From Diadema setosum (lineage: Eukaryota; Echinodermata; Echinoidea; Diadematoida; Diadematidae), in contig NC_092693.1 of assembly GCF_964275005.1 (NCBI RefSeq), forward strand, positions 21,071,706 through 21,135,705: a DNA stretch of 64,000 nt, read 5' to 3'. The notes below the pieces were generated by a model. The model was not told where the DNA came from. It saw only the letters and a list, made by a program, of their open reading frames with translations, and did no database searches. Made by a program: the position numbers and the translations under genes. Shown here one piece after another: positions 45,987-57,809 of the stretch; the stretch's first letter is position 1, and the number at the start of each line of letters is the position of its first letter.

Positions 45987-47061
45987 AGCTCATTCTGAAG
46001 TGAAAGCTTAACTCTTTATGTGCTATGTTCGCACACCCAACTCGGCTCAGTCGATGGCATGCCAACTTCACATATTCTGCTCAAATGCACAAACCTGCTC
46101 AAACCAATCGATAAATCGCCAAATGCCACAGGACAATGAAAGCGTTCCTCGCAATTTCGTTCCTGTCACATATAGCTTGCACTTTATGTGGTGATTGATT
46201 AGCAAGCAGTGGTCCCTACTGAATTTGTATGTAAATTCTAAGTTTCTGTCACTATTTTGTATGCAAAAGTGTATGCCTTTTTACATAAATGTATTTCCTG
46301 GTCATTTGAAAGAAAAAAACTATAACAGATTTGTCATACAATTTTACATCAAACAAAGCTTGGCATTTTCTCTACAACTTTGCTCACTACGACGAGTCCA
46401 GCTAAACAGAAATCTATAAAAGTTTGTACATGGATTTGAAAAACACAATGTTTTCCCAAAGCATGACAACGTTGGTGGTCTCAGGATATTGTGGCACACA
46501 GGGGGTTTCCTCCATGGCACATAAAGAGTCAACTAAGATGGTGGGGTGTGCATGTGATGGCACATAAAGAGTTAACTAAGATTGCCAACAACAGTGACAG
46601 CTGTGATACCAGTGACCTTGGCATGGGGGGGGGGTCTACCATCTACTCTAGATCCTATAGTATCTACCTTAACATTGTTAGACTCTACCTCTCTAGATCT
46701 ATTTTATTTACAATAAAAAATTGAAAGTGCAAATACATTTTTTCTTAAAAGCTGCTTGGTTTACAGGAACCAAAGTCCAGCAGGTGGCTGTGCAAGCTTC
46801 TGCTAGCTGGGAGGGCAGCCGCCTAGCACCTGAAAAGTGGTGAGGAAAAAAGGGTGTGTTTTAGCTGGATAGGAGAAGTAGCCAAGTTTTATAAGATCTA
46901 GAGTAATCTAGACAGGAAATATATCCTATAGTATTATAAATATTTCATATTTTCTTGTAATACAGCTGTATGTTACTTTGCAATTCAGCCATTTGGCTTA
47001 TACTGGGGGATAGCAGTTTTCACAGGAGTTCTATTTAACATATTATTTTCTATTTTCTGCA
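45987..47061. other. Intergenic stretch and TADA1 upstream region
   Basis: No coding signal. A G-run at about 46625 and AT-rich repeats near 46650-46950 (several TCTAGAT and CTATAGTAT words) are present. A TADA1 leader intron probably ends at 47062. Confidence 0.35.
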
Positions 47062-47077
47062 GTTTTCGGTGATCACC

Positions 47078-48070
47078 ATGGCCATGAATGCGGTCAATGC
47101 AGAACTGAAGCAAGCCAAGAAGAATCTCCAGGAAGCCCTGGGAGACAACAAAGCTGATTATTGGTCCATTATGAAACAGTGGTATCGGCAAAAAATAAGC
47201 AAGGATTACTTTGATACAGAGGCACTGCGTCTCCTTACTGATGGAAACATTCACTTGCATAATGAATTTCTTGTGGCCATCTTTACAAAATGCCAGACAG
47301 CTAATATAATTCACGACTCTAATGCAGCCAAACCAAACATCGTCGCTACCCCTACACCGCCCCCGCCAAAGATCGTGAAGAAGGCAAAGACTGCGAAGAA
47401 GAAAAAGGCTGTCGTGCGCGCAACTTTCGAGAATCGCTTTGTGCCAGCGGACCCCATGCAATACCTCCCCATCGAAGTGGCCAAGCCAGTGAGTAATGAG
47501 CGAGTCGAGTTTTGCACCAAGGCGGCGTGCTTGCCCGACGTGGAGATGCTCCACGGGAGAGTGTTTGTGACGACGTGGGAGTGGGACCTGGAGGGAGTGG
47601 CGGACACTGCCATCCCCGTCATCCTCCACTCCGTCACTCAGGTCCTCAAGAATCTCGTCACGGCCATGCTCTCCAGACAGTGCGCGTACGAGGTCCGAGA
47701 CGGCTGCTTCAAGCATTCCCATGGGCAGCGCTTCAGCGAGTCGAGCCCTCAAGCGAGGGAGCGGGAGAACAAAGTGAACTCTCAGTCTGCCACGGACGGC
47801 TCTGCGTCCTCCACCATATCGAGTAAGCTAGGAGTGGATGAGGTGGAGCAGAAGGCTGTGTATAGACTAGCGACAGGTGGCATGGCCCCCATGCACAAGA
47901 CTCTCACACTGGAAGACCTCTTAGATGCTGTCAAAGTGGAGGGGAGACTGCTAGCCTCCCACACAGTCTCTTCGTTGGCCACAGAGAGAATCCTGTGTAG
48001 TCTCTGGCACCCGGACCACGAGCAGCTGACACAAGATGAATTATTCCGGCAAATGTCTCAAAAGTCATAG
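47078..48070 (+). CDS. TADA1: TADA1, SAGA complex Ada1 subunit
   Basis: TADA1 (STAF42, yeast Ada1/Hfi1 relative) is a histone-fold subunit of the core of the SAGA transcription co-activator in the nucleus. The 330-residue product has the N-terminal block AKKNLQEALGDN, then YWSIMKQWYRQKISKDYFD, EALRLLTDGNIHLHNEFLVA and IFTKCQT, closely like the start of vertebrate TADA1. A Lys-rich linker (KIVKKAKTAKKKK) follows. The middle MLHGRVFVTTWEWDLEGV and the end LASHTVSSLATERILCSLWH with PDHEQL match the histone-fold and C-terminal parts. Length is near the usual 335. The first ATG (CACCATGG) is a good start. TTTTCTGCAG at 47052-47061 looks like the acceptor of a leader intron. The coding part has no intron, unlike vertebrate TADA1, and is richer in G and C than its flanks. 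Confidence 0.92.
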   Translation: MAMNAVNAELKQAKKNLQEALGDNKADYWSIMKQWYRQKISKDYFDTEALRLLTDGNIHLHNEFLVAIFTKCQTANIIHDSNAAKPNIVATPTPPPPKIVKKAKTAKKKKAVVRATFENRFVPADPMQYLPIEVAKPVSNERVEFCTKAACLPDVEMLHGRVFVTTWEWDLEGVADTAIPVILHSVTQVLKNLVTAMLSRQCAYEVRDGCFKHSHGQRFSESSPQARERENKVNSQSATDGSASSTISSKLGVDEVEQKAVYRLATGGMAPMHKTLTLEDLLDAVKVEGRLLASHTVSSLATERILCSLWHPDHEQLTQDELFRQMSQKS

Positions 48071-48780
48071 CTATAGATGGACAGTTAATGCTCACAGCCA
48101 AAGTTAGACTTTAGAGTTATGTCAGCCACCAAATACCTGTAATAGACATTGAGGGTCATTGATGGTCATGCTCCATCATAAGCTGTGTATGTGATTTACC
48201 AGATGGTCTATTTTACATAGCATACTATTGTCACTTTATTTTGTAGCTACACAGGGGTTCAGTGTAATTTTCATTGAGTCTGTAGTGTTTGCAGGAGGTG
48301 AGATTTGTCCAAGGTTTGTTCTTACTTTTCAAGTTTCCTGGTCCACATAGTTACAGAGATATACCTCAAAGGTCATGTGTACATGATATCATGTGGTTGA
48401 AATATTAGTTTGTGTGCATGTGTACATTGCAGAAAGAGGATTGGGTAAGAAAGATGTCTGCTAACTGTCATGTTTGTTTGTTGATTTTAAAGTTTTGTGT
48501 ACAAAACTGCATGTCTTTCTTTAAAATCCCTCTTAAATTCTACTTCCCCACTTCAGGGCAGTGCATTATATGCTGTCATTCTGCTTTCAAAGAAAAAGGA
48601 GCTTTAATTTGCTGAGCAAGTGCTTGCTGACTTGTGTTAATATCATGACATCCTCTGGCATCAACATCACATGTGGCCAAGTGAATATTCAAATGCCTAC
48701 ATAATATGAAGTAATCTGAGTGAAAAATAGTAGAAATATTATTGTAGAATATATGGCACATATTTCAATACTCTTTTGGT

Positions 48781-48868
48781 CACATGTAAGTGATTATCAG
48801 GGTATTATGAATCAATGCAAGTCAACATGCATTTGCTTTGCATAGTCCTTTTAAGTATCACTAGCCAA
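48781..48868. repeat. Dispersed repeat, copy 2
   Basis: Related over about 85 bases to 31962-32048 in the same orientation (shared GTGATNATCAGGGT and CAAGTCAACATG words). The class is unknown. Confidence 0.6.
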
Positions 48869-49284
48869 AACAGAAAGCGTACCTGCCCCATAGTGCGCTT
48901 CTGGTAGCTCCAGGCATGCAGATGCATGGGTGTGTAGCAACATTCTTGCCTGGGTTTTGGAAATGTCGACCAAAAAATGGTCCATAAAACCGTCGTACCC
49001 CCATCCCACTGTGGTACTACCAAATTCATCACAAAAGGGCAAGTATGTAGCAGAGTTGCAAAGTCAGTCCTGAAAACTGAAATTTCTTTTCATATCTTTA
49101 CAACAGAACACAAAAGCCCCTTTTAAACAGTTGTGACAAACAGGGTTATTACAAAATTATGTAATAATGAAGGGAAAATGGAGGCCCTAAAATTATTATC
49201 ACTAACATCTTTGATGCAAAATTCCCTTTGGTAATAAAATTATTTTGATTAAAACAAAAGAAATAAAAAGAATAAAATGGGCAG

Positions 49285-49365
49285 GCGCATCCGACCCCCC
49301 CCCCCCCCCCTAATTTTGTAAAGCCCCCCTTTACGGAATTCTTGGATCCACCCCTGGATGTGAGA
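49285..49365. mobile_element. End fragment of a dispersed element
   Basis: Read on the minus strand it begins CAGGGGTGGATCCAAGAATT, followed by CCGTAAAGGGGGGC and a G-run. CAGGGGxGGATCCA is a recurrent element end in marine invertebrate genomes, from memory. The opposite end was not identified. Confidence 0.35.
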
Positions 49366-51658
49366 ATGTTAGTAGCCCAGATGTAGAGATGAACTAAGAG
49401 CAGCAATGCAACATCAAGAAAAATTGCTCACTGTTTCAGAATCATTTAAGCAGTCATTGAGAAAGTAAAACAGTGGACCTTGAGTTAAATTATTGACTTA
49501 CACTAATGCAGGACATGAAACTTTCTTCATGCAGACTATGGTTGTAGCTTGTAATAGTGTACTTCTTAGCTGAAAGTGAAGTGAATACCATTAAACCTAT
49601 TTCTGAAGATATGATAACTGTCTTGCCAGTTAAAGAGATAAAGGCCATTATGTGTGTAATGAAATGGCTACATGCTAGGGGCAGACAGCAAGTGTGTATT
49701 CTGTCATTCAATGTGCTCTGCTGTACTTGCTGTGCTAGTCAGACTCTCCAAATTCTGTGTATATTTAAACAAGTATTTCAGGAGTTGTGTATTTTGTTGC
49801 ATAATATTGCAGCTTACATCCAAAACTTCTTGTCTTATTTGCTTCCACCTACAGCATGAATATATTCGAGTTGATTATTTATTGTCTCATTCATCCTGAA
49901 TTGTTGCTGAAGTAGAATGAAACATTTTTTTTTATTGACTTCATCAGACATATGGATGGAGCGTGGGAGAAACTAAAGCATATCCGTGGTCCCACTGTAT
50001 GTAGTGTTTTGAGCTTGACTGTAACTTGAAACATGCTTCCAGATCGTTAGTGATACAGTTGTCACTGGTATGCGCCATTATGGATTGTGTATGCAGACAG
50101 TTTGGTAATAGTATGGTACATTAGTTCAAGTGTGCATAAAGTTTGTCTGAGATTTAGTTGAAGTTCACACATCTTTCGTGAATGTACACTACTGTATGCA
50201 TCAAAAGGCCAATTGTTGTTCGTCCATGTGCAGTTGTTTGTTCCTGTATTTTCTTTTTCTTGTGGAAAGTATGTCTAATAGTTTCAGAGATATCTCTTAA
50301 TATATGTTTGATATCAGTGGTAGTATTTTATACAGTGAGTATGAAAAGCAATATCTGCACATCTACAGTAAATTGAAGTTTGTGCAAGCACATGTAACAG
50401 TCAAACCAGAGTCACTGAAGTCAGTCGTCCAAGATTTATAGCAACTCAACTAAAAGGCAAACCAAATCAGGTGTGATGGACAAGATTAGAGGTACTGACT
50501 TAGAGACAGTTAGCTTGTTATGTCAGGTTTCTCACAATGTCAGGGTACAAAGTCAAAGAAAACTATTAATATAGAGTTGGGCCCTGCAAAATCACCATGT
50601 TTTAAGGTTTTGTGATCCATTCTCTGTATGATAATGAGGCTCAACTGTATCTTTCAAAGTAAAACCCTCATTAATTGAATAGTGTTTTGAAACCCTGTAC
50701 TGTAATGTACAGCATCTGTGATTCCTTGGAAGTATTCTTGCCCTGCTTGAGTGGACCAGGGCACAAGCTTGTAAGGCTTTTCCAGTCATTGTAAGTTGCT
50801 TTTATTTTGGGATCACTAATCTGTATACTGCAAACAGTTACCAACCAGATGACACTCGAGATGTGATCGGGTAGCTAAAGTGGTCTGAAGGTCAAATTAG
50901 GTCATTTTTGCCATGTGCAGTTGTCACAGCAATATTCAAAATGCTGACAGTTGATTGGCTGTGAGTGGCTGCCACTGAAGTAGAGGCTGAAATTATTGGA
51001 ACTTTGCAAGAGCTGCTATTAACATATCTATAGAAGTTGGTCTTAGGTCAACATAAGTTTAGCCAGGTTTTTACAGCCTTGCATTTAAACCCTTGCTGTT
51101 TTCCTGGGTGGAGAGAAGCATTGTCGATCTGAGTCTTCGCTGCATCCTGTATGTCTGTTGTATCAGCAAGTTCAGAATGAAATGTGCTGAAATATATAGT
51201 GTACATCCCCTTTTCTGTTCAGTTGACAATCACACTTCTACATTGTATATGAGAAGCATCTTCTTTTGTACTGTGGCAATCAGTTAACCCAGGTTGAAAA
51301 CAAGATAAACCCACTGTGATTGAAAGAGGAAAAAATAGAGAAAGAGAGGAATACATGTATTCGTTTGGTCAAATTTTATACGAATCTGCACTTAGTCCTA
51401 TTAAACTGTATTATCCTAGCACAGCTTGTTCATGCACTGCATACAATTGTACATGTACTTCATACCAGTATGTACGAATGCATGTCACATTCATGTCAGG
51501 ATCAGAGTGATATTATCACACATCATTGAATTTGTGGATAAGACCCGTCTCTCAAACTTTGCAAAATTAAAAACCCTGCAAAATGTATGAGGTATGTTAG
51601 AAGATTCTAAAATAAAGAAATGTGTTGCTTGAAGGAATGAAGGAAAGAAGGAACACTA

Positions 51659-51851
51659 CTGTAAAAGTGGATATTTTTGTGTAGTTTTTTGTGCTCAGTC
51701 GGGTAAGAAGACTCTCGTGTGTTTTTAATTCCACGGAATCAAGACATCAACTACTGAAATATATGGCAAGCAAAAATAATTTCATTTTCTAGTTTCTGGT
51801 TGTAAAAAATGCGCAAAAATTTCAACATCGCAAAAATTTCCACTTTTACAG
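51659..51851. mobile_element. 193-base inverted-repeat element (MITE), TA flanks
   Basis: CTGTAAAAGTGGATATTTTT (51659) and AAAATTTCCACTTTTACAG (ending 51851) are inverted repeats with one mismatch, flanked by TA on both sides. The CTGTAAAA ends resemble those of the element at 53640-53876. Confidence 0.75.
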
Positions 51852-51980
51852 TATGTTGTAATGTGCATTGCCATCTTGTGCAAGAAATGCTTCAAAAGGT
51901 TAGCAATATACAAGTGTACAGTGGTTCTTGTTCGAGTATTGAAAACTTAACTGCATCTCCTGTCTTAGCTGATTAAAATG

Positions 51981-53055
51981 TCAGTCTGTATCTTCGGGGA
52001 TATGTTTTCTGGAGATTACATCTGGCTTCACTGAATCCTTCTCCATAATATATTGAGAGAACTGCTGAAGAAAAAAAAAAAAGTTGCAAAACTCCTCCTT
52101 TAACCCTATTCTAACTGGGGGGGGGGGGGGGTCAAAGTGACCCCCCCCCTCGACATTTCGCGCCACGATTTCGCAACGCGCAAAGCTTTTGCCGCGTCGT
52201 TTCACGACTTTTTTCATTGAAGTCTCCCGCATATTTTGAGACCAAATTTGTGACGTCCGGGTACATCGTTTTGAAGTTACATAATGTTTTGCATATGCAT
52301 GTCAACCAAAAAACAGCTCAAATTAATGATATCGTGTGCAAATCCAATGCAAATTGTGTTTTTTGGTTAAATTGATATAAATTAGATTATTTCAACTTTT
52401 AACCATTGAAATTAATCAATTCTAGTGTAGATAAGCCTGAAAAAGTGCCTGCAACAAGTTTTGGCAAAAAAAAACCAATAGAAAACAAAAGGTTGAAAAA
52501 ACAATAAAATACATAAGAAATTAACAAAACAATAAAAAAAAAGGAAATTAATTTCAATTGAGCTATTTTTTTACACAAAAATTGTTTGATGTGTCTTGAG
52601 GAATTCTGAAACAAAAATTTAGCAATCCTCCAGTCTTTTTAATGGAGTTATAGGTAAAAATATGATTTCATGCACAAATTTGCATAATTAATTTATTAAA
52701 AATAGAAAGGCAATATTTTTCTATTGTATGATGATGTAATCTTGTAGTTGACATCCAGCTCTATCTTCAGGCAAAATTTTGCGGTGATCGCGTGATCGGC
52801 GGCCGAGATCTGAAGAGGGGGTCAAATTGACCCCCCCTCAGTAAAAACTTGGTCTCAAATAGCCCAGTTAGAATAGGGTTAAAATACACTAAACAGACCC
52901 TGCATCATTGTGCCATCCAATTTGACTTACCTTTGTAATTTGCCTTTGTATTTGCTTGTAGGTGTCTGGCAGGATGTTCTCACATTGTGCCATCCAATTT
53001 GACTTACCTTTGTAATTTGCCTTTGTATTTGCTTGTAGGTGTCTGGCAGGATGTT
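51981..53055 (-). CDS. Last exons of an unrecognised gene, one exon duplicated
   Basis: On the minus strand, a 48-base exon at 53008-53055, copied exactly at 52931-52978, encodes NILPDTYKQIQRQITK. Each copy is preceded by a GTGAG acceptor-like site and followed by a GTAAGT donor. It joins in phase to the last exon 52064-51981, preceded by a T-rich tract and CAGCAG. That exon reads QFSQYIMEKDSVKPDVISRK then HIPEDTD and TGA. Phase agreement, the donor and the tidy stop support real exons. I do not recognise the protein. A 775-base piggyBac-type element sits in the intron between them. Upstream exons were not found before 57.8 kb, so the gene is either short or its 5' part is unseen. Confidence 0.45.
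52104..52878. mobile_element. PiggyBac-type non-autonomous element, TTAA flanks
   Basis: CCCTATTCTAACTGGG (52104) and CCCAGTTAGAATAGGG (ending 52878) are perfect 16-base inverted repeats flanked by TTAA on both sides (52100-52103 and 52879-52882), the piggyBac target signature. Subterminal G/C runs with GGTCAA-TGACC words are also inverted. There is no transposase in the 775 bases. Confidence 0.9.
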
Positions 53056-53067
53056 CTCACATTGTGC
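52906..53067. repeat. Exact 77-base tandem duplication
   Basis: The unit from CATTGTGCCATCCAATTTGA to GGATGTTCTCA occurs twice without a mismatch (52906-52982 and 52983-53059), and its first eight bases are repeated a third time. Perfect identity means it is recent or kept homogeneous. It spans a coding exon of the minus-strand gene. Confidence 0.95.
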
Positions 53068-53639
53068 ATTCAAACATTCTAAACTGGCTTTAATATGATG
53101 GGGTAGATTCCTTCAATGTCTTCATTTTTAGAGCATGGTGTAATAAAATGGCAATAAAATGCCTCTTACTTTATTGTACATGCTGTGTATGTTTCCTTCT
53201 TGAAAATTGTCTCGATATATTTTCACAGAAGAGTGCACTGATTTGTTATTTATTCTTCAAATTGCAATAACCAACTGCTTTGACTTAACTCCATGTATAC
53301 ATAATTATATGAATTATTGTTGTTGAATTGTGTATCAATAGGGCCCCCATGGTATAATGTTAACCACCTAAATCTCTTCTGTGGGATTGTTATCAAACTT
53401 TGCTTTACAACATGATCAGGAGAGCATGTTTCACAGTGGCAATATTTTTTCCTTTTGACTTAGCTCAAGTTTAGCAAAAGTACAACTTAACTGCTGTATG
53501 GTAAGAGTTTTGTGGAAGGCATACATTGTAGAGACTAATCTACCGACAGATCAATTCGTGTCCACTTTGGGCACATAGCACACATGTAGATAGATGGATG
53601 GATGGATTGTTGGACAAAAAGTTCATGACAGAGAGGTAA

Positions 53640-53667
53640 CTGTAAAACCAGAAATATTAGCGGCTTG

Positions 53668-53704
<37 letters not shown>

Positions 53705-53876
53705 GAATTGGAGCTGACCGCCTTTTTTGTAGCATGAAATTTTCACAAACTGCCTGTGGCAGTCAATGTCAGTAGTGTAGACAAAAACTTTCACATGCAT
53801 TTTATTTTTGCAAAATCTTGGCTCCTCACAAAATTTGTGAAAATTTTATGCACGCAAAAAAATTCTGGTTTTACAG
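53640..53876. mobile_element. 237-base inverted-repeat element, TAA flanks
   Basis: CTGTAAAACCAGAA (53640) and TTCTGGTTTTACAG (ending 53876) are perfect inverted repeats flanked by TAA on both sides, as in PIF/Harbinger-type elements. It contains a T-run of over 30 bases at about 53670-53702. Confidence 0.85.
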
Positions 53877-53918
53877 TAAATAGATGACAGACAGAAGGAG
53901 AGAGAAAAAAATAGACAT

Positions 53919-54400
53919 GGATGTGTGGATGAATAGATCATTGGATATGTACTATGCAACTACACTGTATTCTAAAAAATTCTCCATTCTGCCTGTAAAA
54001 CGCTGTGTAAGATTAATTCCTGAGAGAAAAAAATATATATATACATGGATGTGTGGATGAATAAATAGTTGGATATGAAGAGTTTGTTTGCAAAAACCGA
54101 TAAGTCCATTTTTGAAGATTTTGAAGTATGGTCTCTGTCATAAAGTACAAAATAATACCTTTTAAATGATATATTGGTCACTACATATAAAGGTACATTT
54201 TTAAAGTTATGGTCAAAAGAAGCAAAAATTTTCTTATTATTCTCTTTATTTTTCTTGACCTTTAATGGCAAATATCTCCATTTGACAAATATGGACTTAT
54301 CGGTTTTTGCAAACAAACTCTTCATATGTACTATGCAACTATTCTAAAAAATTCTCCGTTCTGCATGTAAAACACTGTGTAAGATTCATTCATAGCTTTG
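53919..54400. repeat. Tandem duplication, one copy split by an insertion
   Basis: The block ATGGATGTGTGGATGAATA ... TTGGATATGTACTATGCAAC ... CTGTGTAAGATT (53918-54013) recurs from 54045. In the second copy the word GGATATGTACTATG is split by the element at 54076-54324. The first copy thus shows the site before insertion. Confidence 0.9.
54076..54324. mobile_element. 249-base foldback element with known empty site
   Basis: TGAAGAGTTTGTTTGCAAAA followed by ACCGATAAGTCCAT is repeated as an exact inverted copy at the right end (arms of about 34 bases). It is flanked by TA or, equally well, ATAT. Comparison with the unbroken copy at about 53945 shows that exactly this segment plus the duplicated target is extra. 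There is no coding capacity. Confidence 0.9.
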
Positions 54401-54564
54401 TGATATTCACACAGCATGTCATATGGGTGAGAGGGGAGTGGTAGCCCCTAGTAACCAGGTTTGGTTCATGTTCCCCTTTTAAATTTGCTTGCCACGTCGT
54501 ATCACAAGCACAATGTTGCAGAATTTTCATCATCATTGACATTCAGCCCCATGTATCATACTAT

Positions 54565-55070
54565 GACCCCGTTTACAGTACGGGGCCGAGCCTCGCAATT
54601 TTGTCCGTTTACACTGCTGGGCTCGGCCGCGCTTTTAATTCAAACCTTTCAATATTTTGTCGTAGTGGCGCTCTGCTTGTAAACAAACGCAATTTGGTAT
54701 TGTCTGGTTTTCAGACCCTTTTCCAACTGAATTCTGTGGCGACGAAGTTGCTGTTCGGGCAAAGGCCTTTGCCGAAGGAAAAAATCCTTTGCAGGACAAA
54801 ATTATCTTAAACTATACTAGTTTTCGACGTTCAGGGGGTTAATATCCTGAATAGCGAGTAGTACAGGCAGAGGGTTTGGAAGCCACACTAAAATTGGCCA
54901 CGCATTTGGCCCAGTTTGCGTTTACACCGCGGCCGAGACCACCTCCAGAGCGTGGCCATTTGCGAGGCCAATTTTGGCCTTGCATTTGGCCTTTTGCGCG
55001 TTTACACTGAAATGAAGGTGGGTTCAGCCGCGGCCGAGCCGCGGCCGAGCCTCGCACTGTAAACGGGGTC
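54565..55070. mobile_element. 506-base GC-rich inverted-repeat element, TAT flanks
   Basis: GACCCCGTTTACAGT (54565) and ACTGTAAACGGGGTC (ending 55070) are perfect inverted repeats flanked by TAT on both sides. Words such as GTTTACAC, GCCGAGCCTCGC and GGCCAATTTTGGCC repeat inside. There is no transposase, and the interior is notably richer in G and C than its surroundings. Confidence 0.9.
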
Positions 55071-57809
55071 TATGTCTCTCTCTCAAAAAAAGAAGAAGAA
55101 AAAAAAAGGACATAGGAAAAATGAACCATGAGAAACCATACACAAGAGCAAAATCCTCCATCATTGGCACAATACCTTCATAGGTTACCACTGGACTAGG
55201 ATCACAACAATGGATAATGAAAGAACTGAATGGAGCCAAATCACTTTAGCATTAAGAATAAAATCAGCTTTCAAACTTTTGGAAGCATTTTTTTTTTTTA
55301 TTGGATACATAAAGTCATACTTATATAAATGTCATAGCATAAGAGTATTTCCACACATTGTTAATTTTGTTAGGTTGACCAAGGCATTGATACACAGAGC
55401 ATAAAGCCAATATAACAATGACTTTTGATAATATTGCCACAGTACAGTGTATACATTTCACACAAACAGCAAGTACCTAGGACAAAAAAAAAAAATAATA
55501 ACGATGATAATCATACTAATCAGAGCTATAGCAAAACTATACTTATAGTAACAACTCTTTCCACCAGACCCAGCTTTTTAAAAGATAACATTAGAAAGAA
55601 CAGAGCATTTTAACAGCGTCTTGGACCATTCCACAGCACTGACTAAAATTCTCAAACGCATAGGACTTTTACATGCCACAATAAAGCATGCATTTTGCCT
55701 TTTTGTGGAATATGATGTATCAAAGCCTCGTTAGTATCCGATTCCCTACAATTTTGAATCAGGATCTATTACAAAATATTCTTACCACAAGAATATATTT
55801 GATATAAACGTACATGTATAAAACTGATTGAAGCATACAATCAGAGTAATGAAACTTTGCAACTGAGGACTTACAAACTTACATTTTGATACGCAAAATA
55901 TATTATTGATTCCGTAAGACAAATATATTGGTATACTGGAATGTTGATAATTAATGCTGTTAAGATTTGTATGAAAGACTGGTAAAGATATTAGGTCACA
56001 AAATGTATTATTTCAGGGCACTACAATTCCTAAACAAATCATTATTAGAAAAATCAGCACCTAGGTTTCTACTTCATATGTTTGTTCTTCTGCTCGTTGT
56101 AATCTCCACTATTAATAGCTGATAACCTCTTTGGCAAAATCTAAGGCATAATATCCAGTACACATTGTTAAATGAATGAGGTCACATAAAATTCTGTACA
56201 TGCATGAGCAATTGCCTATATATCATTTGATCTGAAAGACACCAGCAAAAAAAAAAAAAGGATAAAAAATCATTGTATCATACCTACATATTCAATTGTC
56301 ATTACCTATATCAACATTGTTTGTGTTTTATTTATATTTCAATTCCATTTTAGTATACTTTTTCTCAATTTGTTCTGTTTTCGATTTGTTCTGTTTGAAT
56401 ATCACCATTGAAATGGAAGAAATCATTAGCACTTTTTGTTAAGATGATATAACAACTGTAAATGCATGGGAACCCCATCATTACAATGTTAATTGGAGTG
56501 CCAATCTTTTCTTGTAAGTGGCAGCTATTCATATTTTTTTTTCCCCTGGCATCAATTTGTCTTTATAGATAAAAAGAACTACCCAAAGAGCTTGTTAGAG
56601 CTCGTTATGAGAAATTAAAATTTCTCTTTGACTGACAAATAATAAAAAAAAAAAAACCCTCATACCAATAGCATGAGGCTTCTTGCTATGATAAGGTCCC
56701 CTGTATATATATCAATTTCCATTTCTCACACCTCAATCATGACTCGCTAATAAGTAAGAAAATGGCTATGATATAAATGTATGCAATATGTTGTATTCTC
56801 CAACTTCAGCACTGCCACCACAGGACGGATCATGATAATTAAATATAATAATTATAAAAAAATGAAGTAATGATGACAGAAGTGATGTATCAATGGTATC
56901 AAAATAGTAACACATTCACTGACACTGATTAGACTGAATCACATGGTTTACTTCACATATAAACACATTTTTCGTACTTGATACTTATGCAAATTCTATA
57001 TGCTAACATGATCTCTGCATTCTTTTCACAATCAAGGTGATATGTGGCCATTATATTGCAATTCCTATACATTCACATGGTTTAAAAGCACTTCAGGAAT
57101 ACATGTATGTTGTATCTCATAATTGATGAATAGAGAAAAGGTACAAAATATGTCATATACTGTGGGAGAATACTACTTCTGTGAGTTGGGACAATTTTGA
57201 GAGCAGTTGAATTCGCGATCGTGATCACAGTGATGGAATGAGAAGTAAGCATTATACCCTTTAGGGAAAAAAATTAACAATTCCCACTGGTATGGAAGTG
57301 ATATTTAGGGCAGTTTTGTTATGTGTTTGGAATAGTCAAAAATTGGCAAAGTCAAAGAAATTTTTTACCCAGACAGAATGAAACATGTGCTAATTCTATT
57401 GTCTATTTCAAATTTCACTGAAGTGAAAGGATTTTTCTCTGTTCCCTTTTGGATTTGACTTAGGTGAGGTTGACTGTACTGTGACTTCTTTCTCATCTCC
57501 ATCATCAACTCTTCTGACTTTGAACTTGGAGCGATGACTGATTCGGAAACTACAATATGACAGACCCTACGATGTACCCTCTTTTCCTCTCAAAGAAAGT
57601 TTGACCTACAAAATGTGCAAATCGCTTTTCATACTGTACATTTAATGTCTTCTCTTCTTTACGTCTGCATCATCAACGGCATCAAACATTTGAAGGACAA
57701 TCACCTTGAATGTTCTTTGAGTTCATGACTGGACCTTCCAAATGCTATGCCTCCTTCTGCCCCACCTCCCACCTTCCCTTCCCCCTCCCCTCCCCCTCCC
57801 AAGAGTTGA
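55071..57809. other. Downstream flank of EF-hand gene
   Basis: Very AT-rich, with no further gene. It probably includes the 3' untranslated region of the minus-strand EF-hand gene; TTTATT at 56337-56342 (AATAAA on the minus strand) is one candidate signal among several. A pyrimidine-rich stretch (57760-57800) lies just past the stop codon. Confidence 0.4.

Larger units (their letters stand above)
48071..51655. other. TADA1 3' flank and intergenic stretch
   Basis: AT-rich, with no further gene recognised. The start should hold the TADA1 3' untranslated region, but I could not fix a polyadenylation site. It contains the dispersed repeat copy at 48781-48868 and a C-run at 49295-49311 that ends an element scrap. 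Confidence 0.4.

Noticed and set aside
47311-47826. Long frames overlapping TADA1 in other frames and strand
   Set aside because: They are shadows of the G/C-rich TADA1 coding sequence, which has clear homology.
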